Of a stretch of 64,000 nt of DNA, positions 23,370-35,297 are shown one piece after another. The DNA lies in the NCBI GenBank assembly GCA_036346375.1, contig CM070500.1, positions 68,204,525 through 68,268,524 of the forward strand. Direction: 5' to 3'. Source of the stretch: Guadua angustifolia (taxonomy: Eukaryota; Streptophyta; Magnoliopsida; Poales; Poaceae). The translations under genes were made by a program, and so were the position numbers. Under the pieces are notes generated by a model. That model worked only from the letters and a program-made list of their open reading frames with translations. It made no database searches and was not told the origin of the DNA. How positions within the stretch are numbered: the stretch's first letter is position 1; each line of letters starts with the position of its first letter.

Positions 23370-25445
23370 ATACTTTGGGGATTGGTGCGTATGTTCTAAA
23401 AGTTGAATTTGTGTAGCAATCAATTGTTCTAACTCGGATGCATTGTTGTTGTGTAGTAACTTGGTGGCAATCCGAACAATGTGAAGGAGCGAGTCCACCC
23501 TAGGGACCATTCGAGGATGAACTACCCAGAATGGTGGACATTGGTGATGTGCATAGGCGGCACTCTCTGGGATGACTACAAGGTCGTTTCAGATGGTGAC
23601 GGATCGATTGCGATCGTTGCCTCGGCGAGTTTTGGGTAAGTAATACATTATTTGGAATCACAATTCACAAAGCTACCTTTTCTCTCTCAAGACTTAACTA
23701 GTCGCTGAGCCTGCTCAACTTCATCTATAAGAAGGTTGACTTCGTTATTTTTCATTTACGCTCATATTTTTGTTTGTGGTCTATTTTAGGCTAGGTATGC
23801 TCGCCGATTTCAAGAGCACGCGCCTTACGCCCACGAGGTTATTGATAGAAAAGCAAGACACATTGTGAACGAGATGATCTCACTTTCTCGTGTCAAGGTC
23901 ATTGAGGAGTATTATCGGCGAGGCGGAATCTCGTAAGGGACGGAGGTGCTCGAGACATATACCTTACCCCGATGAGTACAATTCATGTCGGCCGTCATGG
24001 TGTGACAAGTGCCCAGATGCTTGGAGATGGATGTGTGACATGTATGGCATGTAAGAATGGAGGCGAGATCGACAAGAAACAAGAACAATCGCAATGCATC
24101 TGCCGATTCGCAAGGCCACACACCTTGGCAGCCATTCGATGGCATAGCGGAAAAAGTTTATGGTAAGGTTTGTTTAAAGTAATTCCAGTTCTCTCATTCG
24201 TTGCAACTACATTTTCATTTCGTAATGAATTGCAGGAGGCTCAGACAGGGGGGGAAGTCGACTGGATTGATGTGTACACAAACGCACATTCAGGGCGGAA
24301 CCCAGATGGTACTCGGCGCGATTTGGATCCAGCTGCTCAAGAAAAATTAGTAAGCAATATCGTTCAGATACATTGTTTTGTGCGGTGTTAACTTATTTGT
24401 AATGCAGAATGAATACGTGGATGCAATGACTACTGCACGGGCCCGAGTGTGTTCCTACAAAGACAACCTTTGGATCCTGTAGTCATCCATAGCCAGATGG
24501 GTGGGAGGAGGCATGGGAGATTGGCGTTAAGGAACGCCTACTTGTGTTCTTCTCGAGTACATGCCCGAGGTGAGGCGCTTCGACGCTCAAGTGCTCCCTC
24601 TACGCCCAAGAGGCGCGTCCCCGAAGAGAACCGCGCTTTGAGAGAACAAAGGCGGAGCTTCGAAACGGCAAGAAGAGGGAGAAAAAAGCGTGAGTCTATT
24701 CTTAGAAGATCGAGTCCATGGAGCAAAATATGCACCAAGTAAGTTCAATTTTGTATCACTTTCAATTAATTCAATCTACTAATGCTATGTGAGCTATATG
24801 TAGACTCATATTCCACCACAAGGATTTCGGGCTTTTTCGACCCCTCACTACCGATGATGCACTTCCAAGGAGTATTGTCTATTACTAGTAATTTCTAATT
24901 TCTTATTAATGTCTATCCATCGATGATATGCTATGTGAATTTGTAGGCTTTCGGTTCTGGTTGGTCCAACTCCTGACGGGTAATGCTCCAATCCATATAT
25001 TGATGCTAATGGTTTTTTTCTACAAGTCACAAATGTAATGCTCCAATCCATATGTTTGAATTGGTAGGCTTGGATCGGTGCTCCAACACCCCACCCCTTT
25101 GCGCTTCCGCCTCAGTATATGTTCCAGCTTCCTCCTCGAACGCTTCCGGATCGGGTGCTCGGCTCGGCAAAGACCTTTGCGCTTTAGTTCAGTTTCCATT
25201 CCAAGATTCGATCCGGTTTCCAAGCGAAAACACTCGACACGGTACTTCTATTGCCAAAAATTATAATCGGAAGTCATTGAAATAATGTTCTAAGTTATAC
25301 ATTATTTCCTTGCTTTGTAGGAGGCTTCAAGATCACCGGTGCAGCTCAACATGTGGGAAGTGGCGCCAACCCACTACCAGCCCTCCTTGGCGGACTTTGT
25401 CGATGAGATGCTTCGATGCCTCCAACTTTTCCTCCACCTAGCTAG
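23370..25445 (+). pseudogene. CACTA TNPA-like second gene (plant transposase_24 type), decayed
   Basis: Exon-like segments give ERVHPRDHSRMNYPEWW and a GSIAIVASASFG block ending at a GT donor near 23,636. Then follow LGMLADFKSTRLTPTRLLIEKQARHIVNEM, TGGEVDWIDVYTNAHSGRNPDGT (the conserved D/E.F...H...DG.. region) and a basic ..RREEQR-type C-terminal tract at 24449-24742. The gene follows TNP2 on the same strand, as in other grass CACTA elements, where the product binds the subterminal repeats. Frame breaks are present. Confidence 0.8.
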
Positions 25446-25494
25446 AATCTCGGTATCATACTTTTGTTGATCGAACTTTGTCGATTTGTGGACA

Positions 25495-25690
25495 TGTGAT
25501 ATACGTTGAACTTTTGTTGGAATTAAAACTCTATATCAAACTTTTGTTGAATGTAAACTATATGTTGATTTGTGGATGTGATTTATATTTTGTATGGATA
25601 TGAATTGTGATGAGTTTGTAAGTTGTGAATGTGTATGGATATGAATTGTTGTGAATGTATGATATGAATGTGTATGGATATGAATTACCA
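25495..25690 (+). repeat. TATGGATATGAATTGT-type short repeat tract
   Basis: Irregular repeats of GTGTATGGATATGAATT and GAATGTATGATATGAAT follow the TNPA-like gene. Tracts like this occur downstream of the second gene in grass CACTA elements. Confidence 0.7.
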
Positions 25691-25900
25691 CCGGAAAACC
25701 CCTCAAAGTTTACTCGCTTTGGTGGAAAGCTACCAAAGGTAATTTTCTATATCAAGATTCAAGTTGCATTTAATTCAGTTGTAGTCCCAAGACTACTTAT
25801 TGTTGATTTAATGGCTGAAAATTGTTATTTTTAATAATTTGTTTTTGTAGGGAATACTTTTGACCGGAGCTCCTGGAGCTGGAAGACACCGCTTGCTAAG
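25681..25900 (+). pseudogene. Captured fragment of an FtsH-type AAA protease gene
   Basis: Two exon-like pieces (to 25738 and 25851-25900), joined at a GT-AG intron, read PENPSKFTRFGGKLPKGILLTGAPGAGRHRLL. This matches the start of the AAA domain of organellar FtsH metalloproteases (..RFTRLGGKLPKG.LL.G.PGTGKT.LA). In the Walker A motif the essential Lys-Thr is replaced (GAGRHR), so ATP binding is lost. The intron is retained, so the piece came by DNA capture rather than from mRNA. It lies inside the CACTA element downstream of its genes. Confidence 0.8.
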
Positions 25901-26056
25901 GTAAACTTATTAGGACTCATTTATTGTTTCATGTCTATGAAGTTTTAACTTTCTTACAGAAAGAAATTCATTCACATAAACAATTGGTTAGCAAGAGTTA
26001 GCTAGTTTATGGGTGTTTATGGAGAGAAATTCATTCACATAACTTTCTCTTTCAGG

Positions 26057-27837
26057 AGTTTTCCCTGAATCCAATGGTAAAGTGACTACTATGGGTGTTT
26101 ATGTGCGTGATCTCCTAAGCAATGTGGGTGCATCTGAAGCTGACAAACTGCAGGAGTTTCTGGTATGGTGAAGCTAGTTAATCTGTTATAATGCTTTAGA
26201 CTTATTGAAAATTCATACTTGAACTTTTTTTTTATATGCACGCTTAACTTTAGACTTCTTTAGCAGATTTTGTAGCTAGTGCATTTTTTCCTTGAATTTT
26301 TCTTTGTATTGAGTTCAAAATACTTCATTCCACTAGTTTTCTTCCATGGCCCTGCTTAAACGTCCAAAGTCTGGCGCCATGGTTCATTAATTCAGTTTAT
26401 TATTATTCTGTGTTCATCGAGTTTGCTTTACGTGCTACTTGCATACAGGTTTTAAAAATCGTAAAGGAACTATATCTTAGGTTTCATTGTTGTTGAATTT
26501 GACTAGCATTACCCAATTCATGTTCAGCTCTATTAGCAGTTAAGTCGCTGCATGGAGGCAAATACTGCCAATATGAAGCAATTGCTATTAAATGCTTGGG
26601 TATTTATGATCCAACAGCAGAGAACTAGAGGTGTGCTACTGTTATGTACTGTGAGCCCCATAATAAGTTGAGGAGATTTCATTTTACTATAGTAATTGGT
26701 AACATGGTAGGAGATTTAATTTGTGCGATTTTCTTACCATCTAGTAACTGCAAAATATCCTAAAGCATCCTGGTTAGCAGCCAACTGAGCACATTCTTTC
26801 TGAGAAAACTATATGTCATTAAATGTCTAATGTGTTCACTGTACTTCTTTTATTGCCTGTATAACTTTTTTTAGCAGTTATGGAAGATAATTGTTTGTCT
26901 TTCCTTTCTTTTCTTTTTTATATACGTTAGGAAGATACAAATATATATGTATTTCTACATGTTTTCAGGTCTTTGAGCAGGCTGTCCAATGTTCTTTTCC
27001 AAGCATAAAAGAGGTGATATAGCTACAGTCCTCATCTCTCTCTCTCTCTCGGTATTTTCATGCATCTTATCTTAGGAGTACCTGTTCAAATCTGGATAGT
27101 ACTTGTGAATTGTGATATACCTGCTTGTTTTAACGACGTTTTAATAACCATGTTCAGCACTAGATATGCAATCTTGCTCCTAGCTCCTCTCTTGAACCCT
27201 GTATTCTCTTTATAGATGAAGTTTCTGTTGGCTCCGTTCTTTTGGTAGGATGCATTATATCCTCAACGCCATGCTGCATTAGTCATGGGGTGAAAGATAG
27301 TTCATGGGAAGAAATGCCCATTGATCTTCATATTATTATATAATTTCCTTCTGTTTGCCACGAAAGTTTTGTCATTATGGTTCTTTGGAACAGTTTTAGT
27401 CATATGTGTTATCATCCCCAAAAGAGAAAATTCAATGTCATTGTAAACTCTGTGTGTGACAACAGCTGATCAAAAGAATCATAATTGTACTTGGGTGCAT
27501 CCTCCTAATTTACCTTGTGTGTCCAATTCAAAGTTGTGATTGTAGATGTTACCTTAGCACATGTTACATAATAGTAAGGTTCTATAGAATAAGCTACTTT
27601 ATATTTTCTGTATAAATATAATTAATTTGTGAGATATCTTAAGCTATAAGGCTCACAATGAAAAAAATCAAACTTGGCCATTTTTACTGACCATGCTGTA
27701 TGCATAAAATAAAATGTGCTAGTCTTCCATATTATATAGTTGGCCTTTCTGTTATTGCATGCCTAAATATATGAAATACCGCTGTTAACTTATAGTCTTA
27801 TTCTTTGCAGCGGTTCATCTCTCAGAATGCTCTTGAG
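26057..27837 (+). pseudogene. Captured exon series from an unidentified host gene
   Basis: Three exon-like segments with correct splice borders read in a consistent frame. The first (about 26057-26164) gives VFPESNGKVTTMGVYVRDLL, continuing to ..ADKLQEFL before GTATGG. The second (about 26970-27014) gives VFEQAVQCSFPSIKE. The third (27811-27837) gives RFISQNALE. I do not recognise the parent protein. The long intervening sequence behaves like normal introns. Together with the FtsH piece it shows the CACTA has taken up at least two host loci, or one chimeric one. Confidence 0.6.
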
Positions 27838-27924
27838 GTCTGTTATTGCATGCCTAAATATATGAAATCAAACTTTCAGTTGCTGGAGCTTCAGTTGCAG
27901 CGGTTCTGTGAATGCTCCCGGCAC

Positions 27925-28337
27925 TGGCAATCGGGCGACGCTTTTTTTTTTAATGGTCATTAATTAGGGTCGACAGCTTTTTTTATTAGGGTCGACGGCG
28001 AACCGTCCACCCTAAGGGCTTATGGTGGACGGCCACGTGGAAAGTACCGTCGACCCTAAGGGATTATCGTGGACGGCCACGTGGGCCGTCGACCCTAAGG
28101 AATTATGGTGGGCGGTCACGTGGGTCATCGACCTTATATTTATTATGGTGGGCGGCCTATATTTGGTATCGACCATAATAGAATGAGCAGATCCTCCCGT
28201 CGAACTTAATATTATGGTCGACCACTTACTTTGGCGGCTTAGGGTGGGCGGCCACCGTCGACCCTAGGTATGGTGGACGGCTTTGTCTCTAGGGTGGACG
28301 GTTTTGGCTGTCGAAATTACTGTTTTTCCCTGTAGTG
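27925..28337. repeat. Right subterminal repeat cluster and end of the CACTA element
   Basis: Dense GTCGACCCTAAG, GGTGGACGGC and GGTGGGCGGC words in both orientations lead up to the terminal CCCTGTAGTG. They mirror the left cluster and the internal copy at 18896-19323. Confidence 0.8.
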
Positions 28338-28353
28338 GTTGGAGATGCTCTAA

Positions 28354-29430
28354 TTTATAGTTGTTCATCGCAAAAAAAAAAAAAGAGAGAGAGAAGATCA
28401 TATATAGTTGTTAAAGAGATGGACAATTAGACATTGAGGATCGATGCATAACTCGCAAACCACGTTTAAACCAAAGGAATTGGTGACACGAAGCTATTGT
28501 TGCCTCCTCGCTGGTGAAGTTTAGATTATTTCCTGCGTTGAGCTAATTGACTTTTGTGCGATGCTCTTGGCATCATTTTTTTCAGTCATCATTCATTTTT
28601 TTAAGAGAATTAATCTTTTTTAATATTCTCGTTTCCTTTTCTTCATGATTTGCAGGGACCCACTTTAGTCGATGGGATTATATATAGAACGTCAAGACAT
28701 AGCCTAGCGCCAGGCACATAATCTTGGTCGTGCCAACTCGAGGGCCTGCTCATGCTAGCTCGCCGACGTTCTGTTAGAGCTATTAACGTCAAACATTTGC
28801 TCACAAAATTAATCAACTGGACACGGTGTGCCGCACGTGCGCGCATGCAGTCGCACATGCATGCACCCAGCAATATTGTCGTATGTAAATGCACTGATAC
28901 ATACATGATGTTTTAGTTGAAATATTATTAATTGGCTAGTTTTTTTCGCGTGCCTACCCGCTCCTCACAATTTCATGTCCACGCAGTACGTTTTCCGAAC
29001 CAGTGCTTAGTATTTCGGATTTATCTGGTACAAACGCGTCGGAAGTATCTAAACGCGCGCGGGGGCGATCAGGTGCAGCGAACCGTGCGCACGTGCCCCG
29101 TCGCCCTCCCTCCCGGCCTGTCCACTCGCTCCGCGGCCGTAATTCGGAGCGACGCGCGCGTGATTTTGGCCCCGCGCGCGCGCCACCGCCCGATGGGACC
29201 GGATAAACGGCGGCCTCTCGCGCGTGTGGCCACTTGGCCAGGGCGAGTCCAAGGGTCGCGGCACAACGGTCCCCCGCCCCCGGCTCGTCGTCCGCCTGAT
29301 AAGCCGCGCGCCCGCCGCCCGTGCCGGCAAGAGGCGTCGGAAATGAGCGGCACTACCACCGCGTGACTTGCGTCGTTTCTGCGAGTGTAGTGGCCCACGG
29401 CCTGGGTGCGAGTTTCCCTGATACGCTGAT
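28354..29430. other. Intergenic DNA with a GC-rich island, no gene recognised
   Basis: An A/GA-rich microsatellite lies at 28,371-28,397. From about 29,040 to 29,400 the sequence is very GC- and CpG-rich, with overlapping open frames on both strands (Arg/Pro-rich) and no known domain. It could be an orphan promoter or first-exon island; no adjacent gene body is visible. Confidence 0.5.
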
Positions 29431-29569
29431 TGGTTGGTGTGAACAGGAATTAAATTTTGCCGAAATTTGTTGAATTTTTGGATTTTGGGACTCTACAAAA
29501 TCCAAACTACTGGCTGATTTTTTTTTGAAAATTACTACAGTAAAAAAACAAACTTTTGTTTCTTTGACA

Positions 29570-30612
29570 AAATTTCGGTAAATTTCACCGAAATTTCTTG
29601 AATTTTGACCGAAATTTAAACTTTTAGGGCCGGATTTGATCCAATAACCGTAAGAAAGTGATCTACAAAAATTTGTTGAATTTTTTAGACATTTTAAAAT
29701 TTTGATAGAAACACTGTTAGATTTTTATAAAATTGTACAAGCTTGATAATGAGCTAAAAATTTTATGATACAATCTTGAGAAGGTAGGATCATACAGAAA
29801 AATTTTCAGAATAATTTAATTTCATTTGTTATCTTTAAAAAATCAAAAACAGAATGAACATAATTGAGATAGTTACCTTGTCAGAATTTTATAAATTTTC
29901 TTGAGTGTGATCATAATCTAAAATTTTTATGAGAGATTACTAATTGCCTCAGTATCATTATATAAATTTTTAAAAAAAGTTTAACTTTTTTTTACTCAAT
30001 CAAATCTATATAAGCACTGAACTTTATTTGTTATATTATATTTCAAAAATCAAACAGAGAAAGAACATAAATGGTATTGTGTCTTCTAAGAATTTTATAA
30101 ATTCACTGGAGGATGATCATGATTCAAAATTTTTATGAGATATTAAGCATTTCCTTATCAATCTTCTATAAAATTTTCAAAAATTTTAAACCTTTTTTTA
30201 TTGCTAAAGCAAATATATGTATTGATCATCGGGCTTTTATTAGGACGTAGCACTGTCAGAATTTTTAAAAATTATTTAAGAATGATAATCATCTAAAACT
30301 TTTATATAACCATTAATGATACATCAGGACTATCCACAAAAATTTTCAAAATTTTATAATATGGTTTGGACAATTTTTCATTTCGTTCAAATTTGTTGAT
30401 AAACCTTTCGACAAGACAGTAGCATTGTTCGAATTTTTGGTCAGTGCAATTTCGCCGAAATTTTGACTAAAATTTCGGATTTTCGGCCGAAATTTCGATA
30501 GCAAAAAAAACGGATTTGAATTTTTCTTTTTGAAATTTGAACGGATTTCATCTAAAATGACGAAATTTTGATCATAGACGAAATTTTGTTCAAAACGAAA
30601 TTCAAATCTTGG
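29570..30612 (-). repeat. AT-rich unclassified dispersed repeat, copy 2 (inverted)
   Basis: Its reverse complement aligns by eye with 4,670-5,955 over the whole length, with landmarks in the same order: CCGTTCAAATTTC.AAAAGAAAAATTCAAATC, TGACCAAAAAT, GTCCTGATGTATCA, TTTGCTTTAGC.ATAAA and GTTATTGGATCAAATCCGGCCCTAAAA. A related AAATTTCGG-rich stretch also precedes it at 29,440-29,570. It has no ORF and no recognised ends. Confidence 0.8.
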
Positions 30613-30997
30613 GGTGTGGATGGTTCCGACTTCCGAGTCTTGGGAGGGATTTTACCCGTCCGTGTAGACCAGGAAAGCTGGCCCCACTAGGATTGGCGAT
30701 TTCTCTGCGACTTTCATTTGCGAAAAAGTTTATGTGATGGAATCGTAAATGCAGAGTCGGTCTAGCCGGCTTATTGAGCCATGTAGTACAAAGCCATGTA
30801 CTACTAGTAGTATCTTACGTGCGGGCGTGCTGTGTTCGCTATTCAGCAGTAATAAAACGAGTTAACGACACCAGGTCCCGCTTGCGTTGTCCGTACTGCA
30901 TACATTATGTGTTGCATTTAAGCGGTCTCAAAAGAAGAAGAAGAAAAAAAATGCCCTTAAGCAGCCCTCGTACTAGTACGGCTTTACGAATTAGATT
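30613..30997. other. Short intergenic segment
   Basis: Nothing recognisable was found here beyond a short unremarkable open frame at 30774-31040. Confidence 0.4.
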
Positions 30998-31000
30998 TAA

Positions 31001-31398
31001 GGCTATTTCTAGTGGCAAATTTTATTTTACGATTTTTTAGGAGTGCCACATCATGTAAATGGGTTTGGATTGATAAATGAAACAAAGCCTCCTAATACAC
31101 AATTTCATTTCGCAGTTTCATAAGCTAGTCATAGCATTTAATTATTGAATGGTGTTGTGATCAAATATTCCATTTGGTACAGTTTCATTCGGTTTCAGTA
31201 CTTGGGAATGTGTGGGATGAAACGATGCGCTTTTAGTGCAGTTTCATTCGGTTTCCAATGTGTTGGAAACGATGTGCATCCGGTTTCAACCAGATGAAAC
31301 TCGTCTCCTCTCTCTCCTCATAATTTCTTTGCTATGTCACCATTTTTGCTAATGTGTCACCTCATTAAATGATAATGAAACTTCCACTGTGACTGACC
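31001..31398. mobile_element. Tourist/PIF-type MITE (398 bp)
   Basis: Inverted ends GGCTATTTCTAGTGG (left) and GGTCAGTCACAGTGG (right, read inward) are flanked by TAA on both sides (30998-31000 and 31399-31401). The interior has repeated GTTTCATTCGGTTTC/GATGAAAC words and no ORF. Confidence 0.82.
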
Positions 31399-31404
31399 TA
31401 ATTA

Positions 31405-31757
31405 GGTGTGTTCTATTATAATTCTATTTATTCTCTCTTAACTATAAGTATTTATTCTTTGCCATCGACGCATAAAATATTCTCTCTCATCTTCTCTTCA
31501 ACATAATTATGATGAGGATCTAAATTATTTCTCTGATATATTTCCTAATTTCTCTAGCACCTTAATTCCGATGCAAAATCAAAACGTACTTTATATTTAT
31601 CAACGGATGGATGTATAAAATATTCTCTCTCATCTTCTCTTCAACATAATTATGATGGGGACCTAAATTATTTCTCTAATATATTTCCTAATTTCTTTGG
31701 CACCTTAATTCGATGCAAAATCAAAACGTGCCTTATATTTATCAACAGACGGAATAA
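31405..31757. repeat. Stowaway-like MITE remnant with a 143-bp tandem duplication
   Basis: The segment from about 31472 (ATAAAATATTCTCTCTCATC) repeats at 31615 with a 143-bp period and few mismatches. The sequence resembles the MITE at 38132-38412 (TATTTATTCTCTCTCAACCAT..., CTTATATTTATCAA), but it lacks a clean left end. It is an internally duplicated, truncated copy. Confidence 0.7.
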
Positions 31758-31946
31758 TTCTCTACTTGCCGTGACTATATTCATAAGTTTTACTGCCGGC
31801 TCTACAATGCACTAGTACTACAATAATTATTTAGGTCCGTACATCACTTTCTTCTCTTTCTTATTTTAATGACCATCCATATCATCTTTTTACCTATGTG
31901 ACACAGTATACACGCTGCTTAGACATCGCCTACGTGGCCCATTGGG

Positions 31947-34900
31947 TGTAACATCCCAAAATTTGCCCTTTATTATTAGTTACTATTGTTTTATTGCAAT
32001 TTGTGAGTTTTGAGAATTTTCTGGATTTATTGGACTTTTATGGAATTTATTTGAAAATATTTTAAATTAAGTACATTGGCCTTTTGTTGAAAACTAATTA
32101 AATATAGATAAAATTTAAATAAAATTTACCAAAAATATTTTAATTGAGTCTATAATATCTCAAAGTATTTTTGAGATTTTTCTTGGATTTTTCTGGGTAT
32201 TTTTATTGCCTAAAATAAAACAAACTAATTTCTTTAATTATTTTAAATTGAAAACACGAGAAAAACGTTAGAACAAAGATCGACCGAACCCAAGATTGTG
32301 CGGTCCGCCTGGCCAGTCGTGCCCAACCCGAACCAGATCTCGGCTTGTTCAAATTTCGCTTTCAAAAACTTTGAGCCGATTTGTTGGATCAAGATCGGGT
32401 GGTCTTCATTGAGCCACGTCACAGCGAAACCCTAGCGCCTTGTTACCATCAGATTTGAATCAAGCAATCATCGTTTATCATACCGGATCGGAACCCTCGT
32501 CAATCCCGGCCGTTGGTTGTTTCGTGTGGTTGAGATCATATCGGTGAAGGAGTGCTCCGTGGCCGTTCGATCGGCATCGGACGGCTGAGCGTCATCGTTC
32601 CCACGATGAATTTGGACTCCGCCGCTGTGATGACTCCGGACTCCGCCGCCATGTCGGTTGAGATTCTCGGGCCCAAGTGCGTCCACCGAGGGGTATTTAA
32701 GTGTGCCGCAACCACCTCGAGAATCGCCAAAAGAGATGTGACTTTCCCTTGAAGCGCCATTGCCGAGGAAGCACCATAGAGCCCGCACGACCTCACTGAA
32801 GTCCGAGCCTGCGCCGCCATTGTTTTCACCGCTTCCTGCCGCCGTTCGTCATGTTGGTTCTAGATCCGAGAACACCACACCGAGCCAAACCGAACCGAAC
32901 CGAACCGAACCAGTCATTTGTCATCGCCGATCCACCATCGAATCATCATCGCCATGGTTGTCTTTCCCAGCCCCGGTGGAAGCTCACCCCCGTGCTGCCA
33001 TCGCAAGGACCGAGAACTGTCAGCGATTGGATCAGAAGGGGACGGTGGGGATCGCGCTACGTCAACAGAGAATGCCATCGGTAAAAAGGTAGCCATAGGA
33101 TTAGATCGGGCGGTCGCCGCTTTGCCGCGTGGCCCAAGATCCGCAGCTGTTAGATTTGATTTGGACAGCGCAGATTAGATAGCGCTGTGGACTGTCGGAT
33201 CGTAGTAGATGAATCAGATCGCATCTCGGGTCAGGCCAATCAGGTGTCGACGCATGGTGCGTGATATCAGCAGTGACATCATCTGGTGCACAGCACAGTG
33301 CCATGGGTCTACAGTGAACCTATCGCATGGTGCACCGAGTCCACGAAACAGTGTCGAGCAACGTGTCAGCGTCTGATAGGATCGATTCGGTGTTGACTTC
33401 AGCATGACGTAATAAATCAAAATTTCTTTATAAAAATAATTCGGATATTATTTGATTTTCCAATTTTTAGATTTTTATGATTTTTGAATCTTCCAAGAGC
33501 TCGTTCTCCCTTATACGAACTCCGATTGAGGTTATTAAAATTTCCAAAATTTTTTAAAATTGATATTTATTTAATGGTGAATTTTATTTGATTTTTGGAG
33601 TTTATTTGTTCTCTGTTTTAGATATTTATTTGCTTTTCTTTCTCAATTCGCGTAAATGTTGAGTTATGCGACGCATCGGAGGAAGATTTGGTAACTCAAG
33701 ATCAACTTCCAGAACAAGACCAGAACTTTTTCCAAAACAAGTTGTGTTTTGATCATGTTGAACCCATATTTATAAAGTTGCTATTTTGTTTTACCATATC
33801 GCATATTATTTCATGTGTACAAATGCCTTCAATCTAAATTGGGACTTAGTTATCATACCCTTTGATGTATACCTTACCTTGTCATTTGTATGCCATGATC
33901 TAATTGTCACCTTAGATTGATTCACTGAACAATATTAAAGTCAACATGGGATGGTTAGATCGTATTAGCTTGCTTAGCTATGTCACGTCATCATATGTAC
34001 TTGAATCATTGATTATTAATCTTGAATAATGGAATATGGAATAATGATGTGAACTTGTGTGTCATGTGTGGTCACACAATGAGATTGAGTTGTTGTGATG
34101 AGGGAGGTCAAGCAATGATGTTGACTTATGAATAACACGTGGTGCTTGGTAATCAACTGGGTTGGTAATCACTTAGATTAAAGCAAGTGGCAAGGGGCAA
34201 GTGTGCCAAGGTGGGCCCGATGTGCAGAGGGTATGCAGAAGTCTTGCTTTGATCACCCTAAGGATTTAACCTTGCAAGTCTTTGACCTAAGTCAATCATA
34301 TAACCACATGTCTGTTATGGGGCAATCTAGCTGACTAACTTGCAATGTCTTAGCTTTAGTACTGCTTTTGGTGGTGTGAGTCCGAGATTACAGATGAACT
34401 CACATGGCGTAAGAGGGGGGCCCTATTGTGGTGGTTTAGCCCCTTCAGTGTTGAAACCTCAACGGGTAGTATTGGGTTAAAACAACGCATTGTAAAGATT
34501 TTGTTATAATCACTCGCCTGTATGGCGTATGGTTATATCATGTGGGTAAAGTGCATAATCTCTGCATAGCGTAAATCTATTCGGATAGCCGTACTCACGG
34601 TATTGAGCATAGCTCGAGAATTACAGTCAAGAGTTAGTTAATAAAATGGAAAACTGAATGGGATGGCAGGTTGCCATGTGGAAGGATGAAACTTGTCTTA
34701 GGATTGGAAACTCGGTTGACTTGAGAAAAGTGTTGAATCTATTTATTACTGTTATTTGTTTTACTATCTTTTCAATCTATATGTACCATACTTGCTCATA
34801 AATGCTGCTTTACTGCAAATAAACCATGTTAGCCACTCATTTGGAATAAGCTTTGCATGTAGCTATTCTAGATTGCATTCTGTGCTTAAATTATTGAGTG

Positions 34901-35283
34901 CTTTTGTACTCATCTTTGCCATCACCAACAAATCAACAGTTGAGGAGTCATTGCCTTTATTGGAGGAAGAATTCTAGGTGGATGCGAGTCACTAGGCCCA
35001 AGTCTTGTTAATAGCCTGTGGTGAACTGATGAATCACTAGCGTCTTCTACTTTTTTCGCTGCATTTGTTTTAGTCTTTATTTTCAGTCTAGCCCTGCGTG
35101 GCTCAATAATGTAAGTTGATCATAAAATCATACTCTTAGTTATATCAATAAATGGAGTCTTATTATTCTTATCATTGTATATGACGTGATACTTGCCAAC
35201 GTTGAGCTGTGTGCACTAGCATTGATTCAGAGACTAGTGCGGTAAACACAGTGGGTTCAAATTGGTAAATTCGGGTCCTAACA
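31947..35283. mobile_element. Solo LTR of a large LTR retrotransposon (3,337 bp)
   Basis: It starts TGTAACATCCCAAAATTTG, ends GGGTCCTAACA, and is flanked by a perfect 5-bp duplication TTGGG (31942-31946 and 35284-35288). No second LTR, primer site or polyprotein is present inside, so it is a solo LTR left by recombination between two LTRs. A GC-richer part at 32,400-33,400 includes a (CCGAA)n run near 32,884-32,910; short frames there are not genes. The family, probably gypsy-like by size and ends, is not assigned. Confidence 0.85.
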
Positions 35284-35297
35284 TTGGGACTGCCCTT

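Larger units (their letters stand above)
17576..28337 (+). mobile_element. CACTA (En/Spm) transposon, about 10.8 kb, decayed, with captured gene fragments
   Basis: The right end read inward is CACTACAGGGAAAAACAGTA. The left end at 17576 is a degraded counterpart beginning CACTCTGAGAAAAGTACTTA. Subterminal regions at both ends carry many GTCGACCNTA / GGGTGGACGGC words, typical of the binding-site clusters of CACTA elements. The interior encodes TNP2-like and TNPA-like proteins on the plus strand. The flanking 3-mers CTT/GTT are consistent with a mutated 3-bp duplication. Confidence 0.9.
17257..28350. mobile_element. PIF/Harbinger-type MITE split by a CACTA element
   Basis: The ends read GAGCATCTCCAAC at 17257 and its complement GTTGGAGATGCTC ending at 28350, each flanked by TAA (17254-17256 and 28351-28353), the usual PIF/Harbinger target duplication. 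Without the CACTA insertion the element is about 330 bp: 17257-17575 plus 28338-28350. The CACTA therefore landed about 10-13 bp from one MITE end. Confidence 0.8.

Noticed and set aside
28932..29398. Arg/Pro-rich ORFs (up to 144 codons) on both strands
   Set aside because: This is a GC-rich island with mirror-image open frames. There is no start context, splice signals or family similarity, so I did not call a gene.
32468..33178. ORFs of 86-110 codons
   Set aside because: They lie inside the 3.3-kb solo LTR on both strands, and no domain was recognised.
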